In this document: positions 39,307 to 49,319 of the stretch, piece after piece
Layout: the number at the start of each line of letters is the position of its first letter
Position numbering within the stretch: the first letter of the stretch is position 1
Source: Hydrogenophaga palleronii NBRC 102513
GTDB taxonomy: Bacteria; Pseudomonadota; Gammaproteobacteria; Burkholderiales; Burkholderiaceae_C
Length of the DNA stretch: 64,000 bases
NCBI RefSeq assembly: GCF_001571225.1
Contig: NZ_BCTJ01000001.1
Span: 310,001-374,000 of the forward strand
Direction of reading: 5' to 3'
Made by a program: the position numbers and the translations under genes
The notes under the pieces: generated by a model
Databases searched by the model: none
What the model was told of the DNA's origin: nothing
What the model saw: only the letters and a program-made list of their open reading frames with translations

Positions 39307-39906
39307 ATGCGCACTGCTTTCCTGCTCCCCCTGGCGCTGAGCGCCCAGCTGCTGGCCCTCGCGCCCGCGCAGGCCCAGGCCGCGAAATACGAACTCGACC
39401 CCGACCACATCAGCATCGGTTTCCTGGTCGACCACATCGGTTACGCCAAGGTGCTGGGCATGTTCCGCTCGGCGCGCGGCAGCTACCGCTTCGACGAGGC
39501 CACGGCCACGCTGACGGAGGTGCGCATCGAAGTGGAGACCGCCAGCGTGTTCAGCAACCAGCGCAAGCGCGACGAACACCTGAAGGGGCCGGACTTCCTC
39601 AACAGCGGCGAGTTTCCGCGCATGGTGTTCACCGCCAGTAGCGCCAAACGCACCAGCGATCGCCAGTTTGAAATCCAGGGCCAGCTGGAGCTGCTGGGCA
39701 AAAGCCAGCCGCTCACCCTGCAGGCCACCTGGAACAAGAGCGCCGAATCGCCCATGGGCGGCCCGCTGCGCAAGCCCTATGTGATGGGCGTGTCGGCGCG
39801 TGGCAGCTTCAAGCGCAGCGCCTACGGCATGGCTTACGGCGTGGGCAATGGCTGGGTTGGCGACGAGGTGCCGCTGATCATCGAGTTCGAAGCGGTGCGC
39901 CAGTGA
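39307..39906 (+). CDS. YceI-family periplasmic lipid-binding protein
   Basis: A 199-residue exported protein with a signal peptide cleaved after AQAQA (near residue 25). The mature domain is a YceI lipocalin-like barrel: YELDPDHISIGFLVDHIGYA opens it, VETASVFSNQRKRDEHLKGPDF lies near 80 and MVFTASSAKRTSDRQ near 105. YceI proteins bind polyisoprenoids or similar lipids in a hydrophobic tunnel. Its position behind a CDP-alcohol phosphotransferase and before a membrane sulfatase-family enzyme suggests it carries the lipid product through the periplasm. Length is typical. Confidence 0.88.
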   Translation: MRTAFLLPLALSAQLLALAPAQAQAAKYELDPDHISIGFLVDHIGYAKVLGMFRSARGSYRFDEATATLTEVRIEVETASVFSNQRKRDEHLKGPDFLNSGEFPRMVFTASSAKRTSDRQFEIQGQLELLGKSQPLTLQATWNKSAESPMGGPLRKPYVMGVSARGSFKRSAYGMAYGVGNGWVGDEVPLIIEFEAVRQ

Positions 39907-39937
39907 GCATGCGGCCCGCAACGGCGGCGCACCCACC

Positions 39938-41674
39938 TTGAGCCGAGCCACCCTGCCCCAGCCGGCACCCACGCGGCGCGAACCGCCGCTGGCCGGCTGG
40001 CTGCTGCGCTTCGGGCTGGCGTTCGGGCTGCTCAACACACTGTGGACTTTCGAGAACCGCTGGCCGGGTTTCGGCGTGGCCTACATGCCGCGCCTGTCGT
40101 TTGAACTCTGCCTGGCGGTGGCGGCGCTCACAGCGTGGGTCGCCTGGCGCGGTGCGCTGTCGAAGCGCGCACACCATGTGCTGAGCGGCCTGTTCGTGGC
40201 CCTGGTGCTGGTGCGTTATGCCAACGTGACCGCGCCCGCGGTGCTAGGGCGCCCGGTCAACCTGTACTGGGACGGCCGCCACGCCGCCCAGCTGCTGCGT
40301 GTGGCCGTGCACGACCTGCCGGGCTGGCAGCGGTTGGCCGCGTTGCTGGCGCTGCTGCTGGGCACCGCCCTGCTGTGGTGGCTGGTCCTCAGTGCCATCC
40401 GTTGCCTGGCGCAGGCCGCGAGCTGGCCACGCCCGCGGCCCTGGTTGTGGCTGGGCACGGCAGCGCTCGCGCTGAGTTTTGTCGCCTACGTGCCGGGCCA
40501 GCGCGACACTCGCTGGTTCTTCTCCTTGCCGCTGGCGCCCACCCTGCTGCACCAGGGCCAGCTGCTGGCGCGGGTGTGGTGGCCGGGCTCGGCGGTGGCG
40601 GTGCTCGGCACCGGCCCGGCGTTCGACGGCGACCTCTCCGGCCTGCGCACGGCACAAGGGCCCGTCGACGTGTTGCTGGTGTTTGCCGAGTCCTACGGCA
40701 TGGCCAGTTTCGACCGGCCCGAGCAGGCCGAGGCCCTGGCCGCACCACGCGCGGCGCTGGCCCAGGCCATCGCGGCCGGCGGGCGCCATGTGGTCTCGGG
40801 GCGGGTGAATGCGCCGACCTTTGGCGGTGCGTCCTGGTTGTCTCATGCCAGCCTGCTGGCCGGCCTGGACATCCAGGACCCGGCCGCACACGACCTGCTG
40901 CTGACCAGCGAACGGCCCACACTGGTGCGGCACTTTGCGCGCCACGGCTACCGCACGGTGGGCTGGATGCCGGGCCTCAAACGGCCCTGGCCCGAAGGCG
41001 CCTTCTACGGTTTTGACCGGCTGGCGGACGATGCCGGCATCGGCTACAGCGGGCCCGACTTCGGCTACTGGCGCATTCCCGACCAGGCCTCCATGGCCTT
41101 GCTGCATGCGCAGGAATTGCAGCGCGGAGAAGGCCGTGCTTCACACATGCCGAGGTTCGTGGTGTTCGCCACCACCAGCACCCACGCGCCCTTCCACCCG
41201 CTCGCCCCGTTCAGCAGCGACTGGACACGCCTGCTGGGCCCCCAGGCCTACAGCGCGGCGCAGGCCGAGGCAGCGCTGGCCGCGCCGCGTGCGCTGCAGC
41301 AGCCGGTGCCGCTGTACCTGGAGAGCCAACGTTACCAATACGCCTGGTGGACCGATTACCTGCGGCAGCTCGCGCCGCACCCGCTGGTGATGGTGGTGGT
41401 GGGTGACCACCAGCCAGCCGCCCTGGTGAGTGGCCAGGGCGCGACCTGGGACGTGCCGGTGCACGTGGTGAGCGACGACCCCGCCCTGCTGCAGCGTCTG
41501 CTCGGCAACGGCTTCGTGCCGGGCATCACACCGCCAGCGCACTGCGTGGGGCCGATGCACCAGCTGACCCGGGTGCTGCTGCACGCCTTCGACAGCTCCG
41601 ATGGCCACAGCGGCCCGCCGATGGAACACGCCGGCCTGCCGGCATCAAGCCCGGTGCAGGGCGGCGGCTCATGA
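39938..41674 (+). CDS. Membrane sulfatase-family transferase (LtaS/EptA-like)
   Basis: A 578-residue protein with about five N-terminal membrane helices (to about residue 200) and a periplasmic alkaline-phosphatase-superfamily domain. VLLVFAESYGMASF near 246 contributes the first metal Glu. The nucleophile region is PTFGGASWLSHAS near 292, where a Thr or Ser would be the nucleophile. VVVGDHQPAALV near 486 supplies the Asp-His metal ligands. Family members move phosphoglycerol or phosphoethanolamine onto glycans or lipids. The start is TTG since no ATG fits. Its 3-prime end overlaps the convergent FkbM methyltransferase gene by 6 bases. Confidence 0.78.
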   Translation: MSRATLPQPAPTRREPPLAGWLLRFGLAFGLLNTLWTFENRWPGFGVAYMPRLSFELCLAVAALTAWVAWRGALSKRAHHVLSGLFVALVLVRYANVTAPAVLGRPVNLYWDGRHAAQLLRVAVHDLPGWQRLAALLALLLGTALLWWLVLSAIRCLAQAASWPRPRPWLWLGTAALALSFVAYVPGQRDTRWFFSLPLAPTLLHQGQLLARVWWPGSAVAVLGTGPAFDGDLSGLRTAQGPVDVLLVFAESYGMASFDRPEQAEALAAPRAALAQAIAAGGRHVVSGRVNAPTFGGASWLSHASLLAGLDIQDPAAHDLLLTSERPTLVRHFARHGYRTVGWMPGLKRPWPEGAFYGFDRLADDAGIGYSGPDFGYWRIPDQASMALLHAQELQRGEGRASHMPRFVVFATTSTHAPFHPLAPFSSDWTRLLGPQAYSAAQAEAALAAPRALQQPVPLYLESQRYQYAWWTDYLRQLAPHPLVMVVVGDHQPAALVSGQGATWDVPVHVVSDDPALLQRLLGNGFVPGITPPAHCVGPMHQLTRVLLHAFDSSDGHSGPPMEHAGLPASSPVQGGGS

Positions 41675-42451
41675 GGGCGGGCAACGCCAGGCGTGCACGT
41701 CGCCCGAAGGCGCGTTCTGCGGCAAGGCCTGCAGCCAGGCGCACATCGCCACCGCGTCTTCGCCCTCGGGCCGCAGCAGGCGCTGCCGTTCGCCCAGCGA
41801 GACGGCGTAGCGGTAGGCACCCGCGCCGGCCTGCGACTCCAGCCGTTCGACGCAGCCCAGCGCCACGTCGCGCACCGCCGGCACGAACTCGAACGACAAC
41901 GCCGGCAGCGGCTGGCTCAGGCCGAGCAGCACCTCCAGCTCGAAACCTTCGACGTCGATCTTCACGAAGTCGGGCACGCCGTGTTGTGCGATCAGTGCGT
42001 CCAGTGTGTTCACTGACACCAGTGGCCCGTGCTGCCAGCGCACGCGGCGAAACGCGGGGTCGGCACCGGCGCGTCGCACGAAGTCGTCGGACAGCGTGGC
42101 CACAGTGGGCGTGCGCGGGCTGGCCAGCAGGCGGGCCTGGCCGACCGCGCGGCCCAGTGCCTGCGGCAACACGGTGACTTGTGCGTCGCCGCCGAAACGC
42201 TTCTGCAGACGCTGGACGAACACCGGCTGCGGCTCCAGCGCAACCACGCGCGCACCGAGCTGGCGAAACGCCGCCACGCGGTTGCCCTCGTGCGCGCCGA
42301 CATCAAAGGCCAGGCCACCCACGGGCACAAAGCGGCGGTAGAAACGCCGCAACTGCGCCGCGCGCCAGGGAATGGCGCGGTAGACCAGCCAGGAGCGCCA
42401 CACGCCCAGCCGCTGGTCCAGGCGCTGCCAGAAAGGGGTGTCGGGGTGCAT
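41669..42451 (-). CDS. FkbM-family methyltransferase
   Basis: A 260-residue SAM-dependent methyltransferase of the FkbM family, generally acting on sugar or polyketide hydroxyls. Motif I is LAFDVGAHEGNRVAAF near 56, the acidic loop VVALEPQPVF near 78, and the FkbM hallmark is VNTLDALI...PDFVKIDVEGFELEVL near 155-180. It converges on the sulfatase-family gene and could add the last modification to a locus product, but it is transcribed alone. Start at ATG 42451; an earlier in-frame ATG lies 9 codons upstream. Confidence 0.85.
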   Translation of the reverse strand: MHPDTPFWQRLDQRLGVWRSWLVYRAIPWRAAQLRRFYRRFVPVGGLAFDVGAHEGNRVAAFRQLGARVVALEPQPVFVQRLQKRFGGDAQVTVLPQALGRAVGQARLLASPRTPTVATLSDDFVRRAGADPAFRRVRWQHGPLVSVNTLDALIAQHGVPDFVKIDVEGFELEVLLGLSQPLPALSFEFVPAVRDVALGCVERLESQAGAGAYRYAVSLGERQRLLRPEGEDAVAMCAWLQALPQNAPSGDVHAWRCPPS

Positions 42452-42493
42452 GGCCGCATTGTGCGGCGCGGGCCGCACGCGGTTGCGGTGAAG

Positions 42494-42520
42494 CCGTCGC
42501 CAGCAGAACGCTGGCGACGG
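42494..42520 (-). terminator. Hairpin after livF
   Basis: CCGTCGCCAGC-AGAAC-GCTGGCGACGG is a perfect 11-bp stem with a 5-base loop, 10 bases past the livF stop. There is no T-run on the minus strand, so it may protect the mRNA end or need Rho. Confidence 0.55.
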
Positions 42521-42529
42521 GGTCGGGTG

Positions 42530-43248
<719 letters not shown>

Positions 43249-43252
<4 letters not shown>

Positions 43253-44064
43253 CGTGCACCCCCTTCCACCAGCGCGGCATCGCCGCCGGCTTCGTCTTCC
43301 TCGCGGCCGAGGTAGGCCTCGATCACCTGCGGGTCGTTGCGAATGTGATCCGGGTCGCCGCGCGAGATGATGCGGCCGAAGTTCAGCACGGCGATGTGTT
43401 CACACAGGCCCATCACGAAACGCATGTCGTGTTCGATCATGAAAACGGTGTAGCCGCGCGCGCTGATGTTGCGGATCTCGACCATCAGGTCGGTCTTCTC
43501 GGCGCTGTTCATGCCGGCCACGGGTTCGTCCAGCAGCAGCAGCTTGGGCTCGGTGGCCAGCGCACGCGCCAGCTCGAGCTTGCGCTGCTCGCCATAAGAG
43601 AGGTTGTCGGCGATGTCGCCGGCCTTGTGGTCCAGCTTCACCCACGACAGCAGTTCACGCGCACGGTCGCGCGCGCGGCGCTCTTCGCTACGGAACAGGC
43701 CACTGGATGCCAGCAGGCCGACCGCGCCATAACGCAGGTGCGAATGCATGCCGACCATCACGTTCTCCAGCAGCGACATTTCCTTGAACACACGGATGTT
43801 CTGGAAGGTGCGTGCAATGCCGGTGCGCGTGATCTGGTGCGGCTTGAGGCCGGCCAGGTCCTGACCCTGGTAACGGATGCTGCCACCCGAGACCGGCAGC
43901 AGGCCGGTGGTGAGGTTGAACACCGTGGTCTTGCCGGCGCCGTTGGGGCCGATCAGGCCGAAGATGCCGCCTTGCGGCACCTCCAGGTGCACGTCCTGCA
44001 GCACCTTCAGGCCACCGAAGTGGCGCGACACGCCGTCGAATGTCAACAAGGGTGCGTTGCTCAT
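43249..44064 (-). CDS. livG: Branched-chain amino acid ABC transporter ATPase LivG
   Basis: A 271-residue ATPase of the LivG branch. Walker A is GPNGAGKTT (near 42), LSYGEQRKLELARAL near 155 is the signature (LSYGEQ is the common LivG variant) and Walker B LLLLDEPVAGMN near 175. The C-terminal IISRGDPDHIRNDPQVIEAYLG is typical. ATG start has an ideal GGGAGG 6 bases upstream and overlaps the livM stop by 4 bases; an in-frame extension into livM is unsupported. Confidence 0.93.
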
Positions 44065-44924
44065 TGCGCACCTCCCTTGCGGCCGAACCACTGGCGCATG
44101 CGCGCCGGGTCCCAGATGCCCTTGGGCAGGAACAGCACGATCAGCACCAGGATGATGCCGTTGATGACCATGCGGAAATCACCGAAGGCGCGCAGCGACT
44201 CGGGCAGCATGGTGAGGATCACCGCGCCGAGCACCGGGCCGAACAGGCTGTTGATGCCACCGAGCACGGCCATGGTGAGGATGTCCACGCCACGGTCGAA
44301 ACCGAACTCGTTCGGGCCGATGAAGAAGGTCAGGTGCGCGTTCAGCGCGCCGGCCAGGCCCGCGATGGCGGCCCCGAGCACGAAGGCCAGCATCTTGCTG
44401 GCGCCGACGTCGATGCCCATCAGGCCGGCGGCGGTTTCGTCTTCCTTGATCGACTCAAAGGCCCGACCGACCTTGGAGCGGCGCAAGCGCCAGAGGCCGA
44501 ACAGCACCAGCACCAGGGCCAGCAGCACATGCCACCACTGCGTGACCGCGGGAATGCCGTTCAGGCCCAGCGCGCCGCCGGTGAGGTCTTCGGTGTTGAG
44601 GATGGCGATGCGCACCACCTCACCGAAGGCCAGCGTGGCCATGGCCAGGTACACGCCCGACAGGCGCAGCGTGGGCTTGCCGATGACGAAGGCCATCAGC
44701 GCCGGTGCTGCCATGCCGCCGGCAATCGCCACCGGGAACGGCACGCCGAAATTCATCGTCAGGATGGCCGAGGTGTAGGCGCCGATGCCCATGAAGGCGG
44801 CATTGGCCATGGCGAGCATGCCGCAGGCCAGCGTGAGCCAGATCGACAAGGCCAGCAGGGAGTTGGTGCCGAGCGACAGCACCACGTTGCTGTAAACAGC
44901 CCAGAAATTGGAGAGCGCTTCCAT
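44061..44924 (-). CDS. livM: Branched-chain amino acid ABC transporter permease LivM
   Basis: A 287-residue polytopic permease with about eight membrane helices. LACGMLAMANAAFMGIGAYTSAI near 35, and the conserved cytoplasmic loop RRSKVGRAFESIKEDETAAGLMGID near 150 that docks the ATPases, identify LivM. The protein starts 2 bases before the livH stop, so they are effectively contiguous. Length is shorter than E. coli LivM (about 425), as usual in this lineage. Confidence 0.93.
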   Translation of the reverse strand: MEALSNFWAVYSNVVLSLGTNSLLALSIWLTLACGMLAMANAAFMGIGAYTSAILTMNFGVPFPVAIAGGMAAPALMAFVIGKPTLRLSGVYLAMATLAFGEVVRIAILNTEDLTGGALGLNGIPAVTQWWHVLLALVLVLFGLWRLRRSKVGRAFESIKEDETAAGLMGIDVGASKMLAFVLGAAIAGLAGALNAHLTFFIGPNEFGFDRGVDILTMAVLGGINSLFGPVLGAVILTMLPESLRAFGDFRMVINGIILVLIVLFLPKGIWDPARMRQWFGRKGGAQ

Positions 44925-44926
44925 CG

Positions 44927-45808
44927 TCAGACCTTGCGCTCTTGCAGCGTGCCGAACAAACCCTTGGGTCGCAGCAGCAACACCAGGAACAACAGGCCGA
45001 AGCCGACCGCGTCACGCATGGTCGAACCGATGTAGGCCACCGACAGCACCTCGGCAAAACCGAGGAACAGGCCACCCAGCAGCGCACCGCGGATGTCGCC
45101 CATGCCGCCGAGGATGATGACCGCGATGCCCTTGTGCAGGATCGGCTGGCCCATCAGCGGGAACACCGCGTTGGAGTACAGGCCGATCAGCACGCCGGCC
45201 AGGCCACCGAGGGCGGCGGCCGCGAACGAGGTCATGTAGAACAGGCCCTCGACGTTGATCCCGAGCAGGTGCGCCGCCTTCGGCGACTCGGAGATGGCGC
45301 GCAGCGCGCGGCCGAGCTGGGTGCGCTTGAGCACCAGCAGCAGCACGGCCATGAGCGCGAACGACAGCACGATGATGCCGAGCTCCAGCGCCGTCAGGTG
45401 CAGGTTGCCCAGGTTGATGGACTCTTCCGACACCACACCGGCCGGGAAGCGGATGTTCTGCGCACCGAAGATGCCCTGGATGCCGTTGTTCAGGATGATG
45501 GCCACGCCGATGGTGGCGATCATCGGGATCAGGTGGGGTGCATTGCGCGCACGCAGCGGCCGCAGCACCAGGAAGTCGATCAACAGGCCGAGCGCGCCGC
45601 AGAACAGGAAGGCAAACAGCAGCCCGCCCCACAGCGGCAGGCCGAGCACGGCCATGGCTTCCACCGCCGCATAGGCGCCGACCATGAACACCGCGCCGTG
45701 AGACAGGTTGATGACGCCAAGAACGCCGAAGATGAGTGTGAAGCCCAGCGCAAAGAGCGCATACACGCACCCCAGCGAGAGGGCATTGACGAGTTGCTGT
45801 TCGAGCAA
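44927..45808 (-). CDS. livH: Branched-chain amino acid ABC transporter permease LivH
   Basis: A 293-residue inner-membrane permease. FGVLGVINLSHGAVFMVGAYAA near 30-50 and the ATPase-docking loop KRTQLGRALRAISESPKAAHLLGI near 170 mark LivH. The start is a TTG with GGAGG 7 bases upstream. Thirty-nine further codons upstream are open but have no ribosome site and would include the hairpin after livK. It pairs with LivM. It is separated from livK by a 156-base spacer with an attenuator-like hairpin. Confidence 0.92.
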   Translation of the reverse strand: MLEQQLVNALSLGCVYALFALGFTLIFGVLGVINLSHGAVFMVGAYAAVEAMAVLGLPLWGGLLFAFLFCGALGLLIDFLVLRPLRARNAPHLIPMIATIGVAIILNNGIQGIFGAQNIRFPAGVVSEESINLGNLHLTALELGIIVLSFALMAVLLLVLKRTQLGRALRAISESPKAAHLLGINVEGLFYMTSFAAAALGGLAGVLIGLYSNAVFPLMGQPILHKGIAVIILGGMGDIRGALLGGLFLGFAEVLSVAYIGSTMRDAVGFGLLFLVLLLRPKGLFGTLQERKV

Positions 45809-45861
45809 AGCGGTGCCTCCGGGTCCCGCGCAAAACGCGGAACCGAAATCTAAAGAAAAGC

Positions 45862-45904
45862 AACCTCTGCCGACGGTCCCCGGGTGTCCGTCGTCGCAGA
45901 GGTT
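45862..45904 (-). terminator. Attenuator-like hairpin between livK and livH
   Basis: On the minus strand AACCTCTGC/GCAGAGGTT (9 bp) plus CGACGG/CCGTCG (6 bp), with a 2-base bulge and an 11-base loop, is followed by GCTTTTCTTTAG. This is a rho-independent-type terminator placed inside the operon. Partial termination here would give more binding protein than permease, as transporters of this class need. Confidence 0.72.
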
Positions 45905-45964
45905 TGCATGGTCGTCTGCCGGCACCCTCCCCGCTGGCGCGAAGAAGGTGCGTGGTGCAGCGGC

Positions 45965-47107
45965 TTACTTGGTGATGACGAACTCCGTGCCCTTGGTCAC
46001 GCTGACGATGGGCGTTTGCTGGGCGTCGTAGCCGGCCGGCTTGCCGGCCTTGTCGGTGGCGCGGCGGAACTGGAACGCGCCGGTGGCACCGGTCCACTTC
46101 ACGTTGGGCAGTGCATCGCGCAGTGCGGTGCGGTCGGCAGGCAGGTTGCCCGAGAGCTTCACCGTCTTGAGCGCTTGCGCGGCGATGTGCAGCGCGTCGT
46201 AGGACTGGGCGGCGAACTGGTCGGGTGCAACCTTGTACTTCTCGGTGTAGGCCTTGATGAACTTGGTGTTCTCGGGCGTGGCGTTGCTGGCCGACCAGGG
46301 GCTGCCGACGTACAGGTTGTCGGACTGGCCCTTGGCCAGGTCAAACACCTTGGTCGAGTTCATGCCGTTGCCGCCGATGACCGGCACGTTCAGGCCGAGC
46401 TGGCGGGCCTGCACCATGATGGGCGCGCCTTCGGCCAGCAGGGCCGACAGCACAATCGCATCGGCACCGCTGGCCTTGATCTTGGTCAGCTGGGCTTTAA
46501 AGTCCACGTCGCCCTTGGCGAAGGTTTCGGTCGTGGTGACCGGGATCTTCAGGTCTTCCAGGGCCTTCTTGAAGTTGTCGTAGCCGCTCTTGGTGAACAC
46601 GTCGTCGTTGCCGTACATCACGGCAACCTTCTTGATGCCGGCGTTCTTCACCGCGACCTTGATGGTCTCGGGCAGCACGTCGGCTTCGGTCACGGAGTTG
46701 CGGAACACGTAGTCGCCAATGGCGGTGATGCCGTCGGCGGTGGTCGAGGTGCCGAAGGCGACGGTCTTGCCGGCCTGGGCGATCGGGTGGCCGGCCTGGG
46801 CCGAGTTCGACAGGGTGGGGCCGAAGACCATCAGCACGCGGTCCTGGAACACCAGCTTCTTGAAGACGTTGATCGCCTCTTCCTTCTTGCCTTGTTCGTC
46901 GGCCACGACCAGCACCAGCTGATCGCCGTTGACGCCACCGGCGGCGTTGATCTCGGCCGCGGCCAGTTCAAAGCCGTTGCGGATGGCCACGCCGTACTGG
47001 GCGGCACCGCCCGACAGCGCTTCGGCAACGCCGATCTTGATATCTGCAGCGTTGGCAGCAAAGCCCAGGGCTGCCAATGAAAGGACGGCGGTTTTCTTGA
47101 AACTCAC
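45965..47107 (-). CDS. livK: Branched-chain amino acid-binding periplasmic protein
   Basis: A 380-residue periplasmic binding protein of the Leu/Ile/Val type, exported by a signal peptide cut near residue 20 (LGFAANA). The mature protein begins ADIKIGVAEALSGGAAQYG. DEQGKKEEAINVFKKLV near 75 and the ligand-site segment SGADAIVLSALLAEGAPIM near 213 are typical. It is a GTG start with AGAGGT 6 bases upstream. First gene of livKHMGF. The family also binds amides, aromatic acids or ureas, so ligand identity is not certain. Confidence 0.9.
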   Translation of the reverse strand: MSFKKTAVLSLAALGFAANAADIKIGVAEALSGGAAQYGVAIRNGFELAAAEINAAGGVNGDQLVLVVADEQGKKEEAINVFKKLVFQDRVLMVFGPTLSNSAQAGHPIAQAGKTVAFGTSTTADGITAIGDYVFRNSVTEADVLPETIKVAVKNAGIKKVAVMYGNDDVFTKSGYDNFKKALEDLKIPVTTTETFAKGDVDFKAQLTKIKASGADAIVLSALLAEGAPIMVQARQLGLNVPVIGGNGMNSTKVFDLAKGQSDNLYVGSPWSASNATPENTKFIKAYTEKYKVAPDQFAAQSYDALHIAAQALKTVKLSGNLPADRTALRDALPNVKWTGATGAFQFRRATDKAGKPAGYDAQQTPIVSVTKGTEFVITK

Positions 47108-47364
47108 GGAGATACCTCTTTGGATGGGTTGACGGAGTCGGGGTCTCCCGACAGCGGCTGACAGGGGTGCCAGAACCGCCCACTCCGTTCAGGAGCGCCC
47201 GATTGTGTGGCCGCTCGCAAGCCGAAGCAGCCGGGTTTGTACGGGGAAACTATAGCAAATTGAGAGGCTTCCATCTGCATATTGGATAGATCGGTGTACT
47301 CGCATGGCGTTGCGGCATGGCTGTGCATGCGCAACCGCCCTGCCCGGCGCAACGCGCTCAGGCA
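47108..47364. promoter_or_regulatory. livK promoter region
   Basis: 257 bases with no gene. On the minus strand a TATAGT -10 hexamer lies about 140 bases upstream of livK, in an AT-richer stretch (CTCAATTTGCTATAGTTTCC). I see no matching -35 at standard spacing, so it may depend on an activator such as the LysR protein encoded upstream. Confidence 0.4.
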
Positions 47365-48324
47365 TCACAACACCGGCGCGCCAACGTCCAGGTAATGGGC
47401 GCCCGGCCACTGTTTCTTCACACACATGTCACGCGCCGTGTGCCGGATCATGTTGCAGATGGCCTGGCGCGCTTTTGATTCGGTGAGGTGCAGCGGCTCG
47501 CAGATGCCCAGCGTGCGGCGCAGCCGGCCCGCCGCAATGCGGTGCGCGACCAGGCGCCCGTCCGCCACCTCGCGCTCGGCCAGCGCGAGCGGCATCACCG
47601 AACAGCCGAGTCCCGCTTCCACCGCGCTCTTGATCAGGTGGATGGAATTCATCTCGGCGACGATCTGCAAGGGTGGCAAGCCACCGGCTTGCAGTGCGGC
47701 CTCGATCACCCAGCGCGTGGTGTGGCCGTTGTCCTGGCTGGGCATGATCATCGGCCGCGAACAGGCGGCCGCCAGCGACAGGTTGCTGGCGGTGGGCGCG
47801 TCCACAGCATGGGGCGCCCGCAGCAGCACGAACTCTTCTTCCAGCAGGGGCGTGAACCGCAGGTTCTGCTGGGCGCCGGGGTTGCACAGGATCGTCAGGT
47901 CGATCACGCCACGGTGCATCTGGTCCACCACGTTGCCCGACAACTCTTCGTTGAGCCGGAACGCAATGCCGGGAAAGGTGGCGGCGGCAGCCCGCATCAG
48001 CGGCAGCGCCAGCACCGAGGTGACGGTCTGCGGCAAGGCCAGCACGATGGAGCCCGTCACCGCGTCGCTGGCGTTGCGCACGGCGGCGCGCAGGTTGCCC
48101 ATCTGTTTGGTGATGCCCAGGGCGTAGTCGTACAGCACCTCGCCTTCGGGTGTGAGCGACACACCGCTGCGGCCACGCAGCAGCAGGGTGACCTCCAGCT
48201 CGGCCTCCAGCTCCATGATCTGTCGGCTGAGCGCCGATTGGGCAACGTGCAACTTCTTCGAGGCACGCGACAGGCTGCCGCTATCGGCGATGCACAAAAA
48301 GTACTTGAGCTGGCGAAATTCCAA
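47365..48324 (-). CDS. LysR-family transcriptional regulator
   Basis: A 319-residue LysR regulator. The winged helix-turn-helix occupies residues 1-60 (FRQLKYFLCIADSGSLSRAS, LHVAQSALSRQI), a linker helix follows, and the effector-binding domain runs 90-300. The last 20 residues are variable. It lies upstream of livK on the same strand with 257 bases between, so it may regulate the transporter, but LysR genes more often sit divergent from targets. No effector can be read from sequence. Confidence 0.87.
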   Translation of the reverse strand: MEFRQLKYFLCIADSGSLSRASKKLHVAQSALSRQIMELEAELEVTLLLRGRSGVSLTPEGEVLYDYALGITKQMGNLRAAVRNASDAVTGSIVLALPQTVTSVLALPLMRAAAATFPGIAFRLNEELSGNVVDQMHRGVIDLTILCNPGAQQNLRFTPLLEEEFVLLRAPHAVDAPTASNLSLAAACSRPMIMPSQDNGHTTRWVIEAALQAGGLPPLQIVAEMNSIHLIKSAVEAGLGCSVMPLALAEREVADGRLVAHRIAAGRLRRTLGICEPLHLTESKARQAICNMIRHTARDMCVKKQWPGAHYLDVGAPVL

Positions 48325-48494
48325 AACGACTTCCTCTCAGGTCCGGTCTGCCACGGCACGCCGCGGCAAGGGCCTGTTTTTGTCTTTCTTCTCTGTTGCC
48401 GGCATCCAGGGGCGATGCCGATGGCGTCGAAGCCAGAGGCCGCAACAGGCGAGCAGGAAGCATAGTCGCACACGGCAGCAGGGCCGCCGCCGGT

Positions 48495-49319
48495 TCACGC
48501 TTCCGTCTTGACCTCACCCGGCCAGTAGTGGCTGTCAGGCAAAGGTCGGGCCCCGAAGATGGCCTGGCCGACACGCACCACGGTGGCGCCCTCCTCGACC
48601 GCGATCTCGAAGTCGCCAGACATGCCCATCGACAGCTCATCCAGGCAGATGCCCCCAGGGGCGCTCTGGCGCAGTTCATCGCGCAGATCACGCAGCAGGA
48701 TGAAGCACTGCCGCACGCGTTCGGCCTCGCTGGAGAACAGCGCCAGCGTCATCAGCCCGCGGACCCGCAGCGCCGAAAACGCCGGCAACGCCTGAACGAA
48801 GGCCGCAACGTCCTCCGGTGCCAGGCCGTACTTGCTGGCTTCGCCCGAGGTGTTGACCTGCACAAACACATCGAGTGAACGGCCTTCGGCCTGCAGCCGG
48901 CGGTCCAGCGCCTCGGCCAGGCGCAGGCTGTCGAGCGCCTGGAATTCGGTGGCGAAGCGGGCCACCAGCTTGGCCTTGTTGGTCTGCAGGTGGCCGATCA
49001 CCGACCATTGGAGATCGCTCAAGTCCTGCATGGCCTCCCATTTCTGGTGGGCCTCCTGCACCTTGTTCTCGCCCAGCATGTTGCAACCCGCGGCATGGGC
49101 CAGGCGCAGGCTGGCTTCGGGCTTGGTTTTGCTGACCGGCAGCAGGCGCACCGAAGCCGGCTCGCGTCCCGCGCGCAGGCAGGCGGCGTTGATGCGCGCC
49201 TGCACCGCCGCCAGGTTGCGCCGGAAATCCTCGACCGTGCTGGCCTCGGGGTAGCGGCCATGCTGCTCGTGGCGGGTTGGGGTGTCGGCAGGCATTGGCA
49301 TCGATTGCTTCGGCTCCAT
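48495..49319 (-). CDS. PLP homeostasis protein (YggS/PROSC family)
   Basis: A 274-residue pyridoxal-phosphate-binding barrel protein of the YggS/PLPBP family, which controls PLP availability in the cytoplasm. The PLP lysine lies in RLLPVSKTKPEASL near 79. GENKVQEAHQKWE (near 98), WSVIGHLQTNKAK (near 118) and the phosphate-binding LSMGMSGDFEIAVEEGAT (near 235) are family signatures. It is translationally coupled to the benE-like transporter by a one-base overlap (TGATG), with AGAGGA 7 bases before the ATG. An N-terminal tail of about 40 residues is longer than in E. coli. Confidence 0.9.
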   Translation of the reverse strand: MEPKQSMPMPADTPTRHEQHGRYPEASTVEDFRRNLAAVQARINAACLRAGREPASVRLLPVSKTKPEASLRLAHAAGCNMLGENKVQEAHQKWEAMQDLSDLQWSVIGHLQTNKAKLVARFATEFQALDSLRLAEALDRRLQAEGRSLDVFVQVNTSGEASKYGLAPEDVAAFVQALPAFSALRVRGLMTLALFSSEAERVRQCFILLRDLRDELRQSAPGGICLDELSMGMSGDFEIAVEEGATVVRVGQAIFGARPLPDSHYWPGEVKTEA

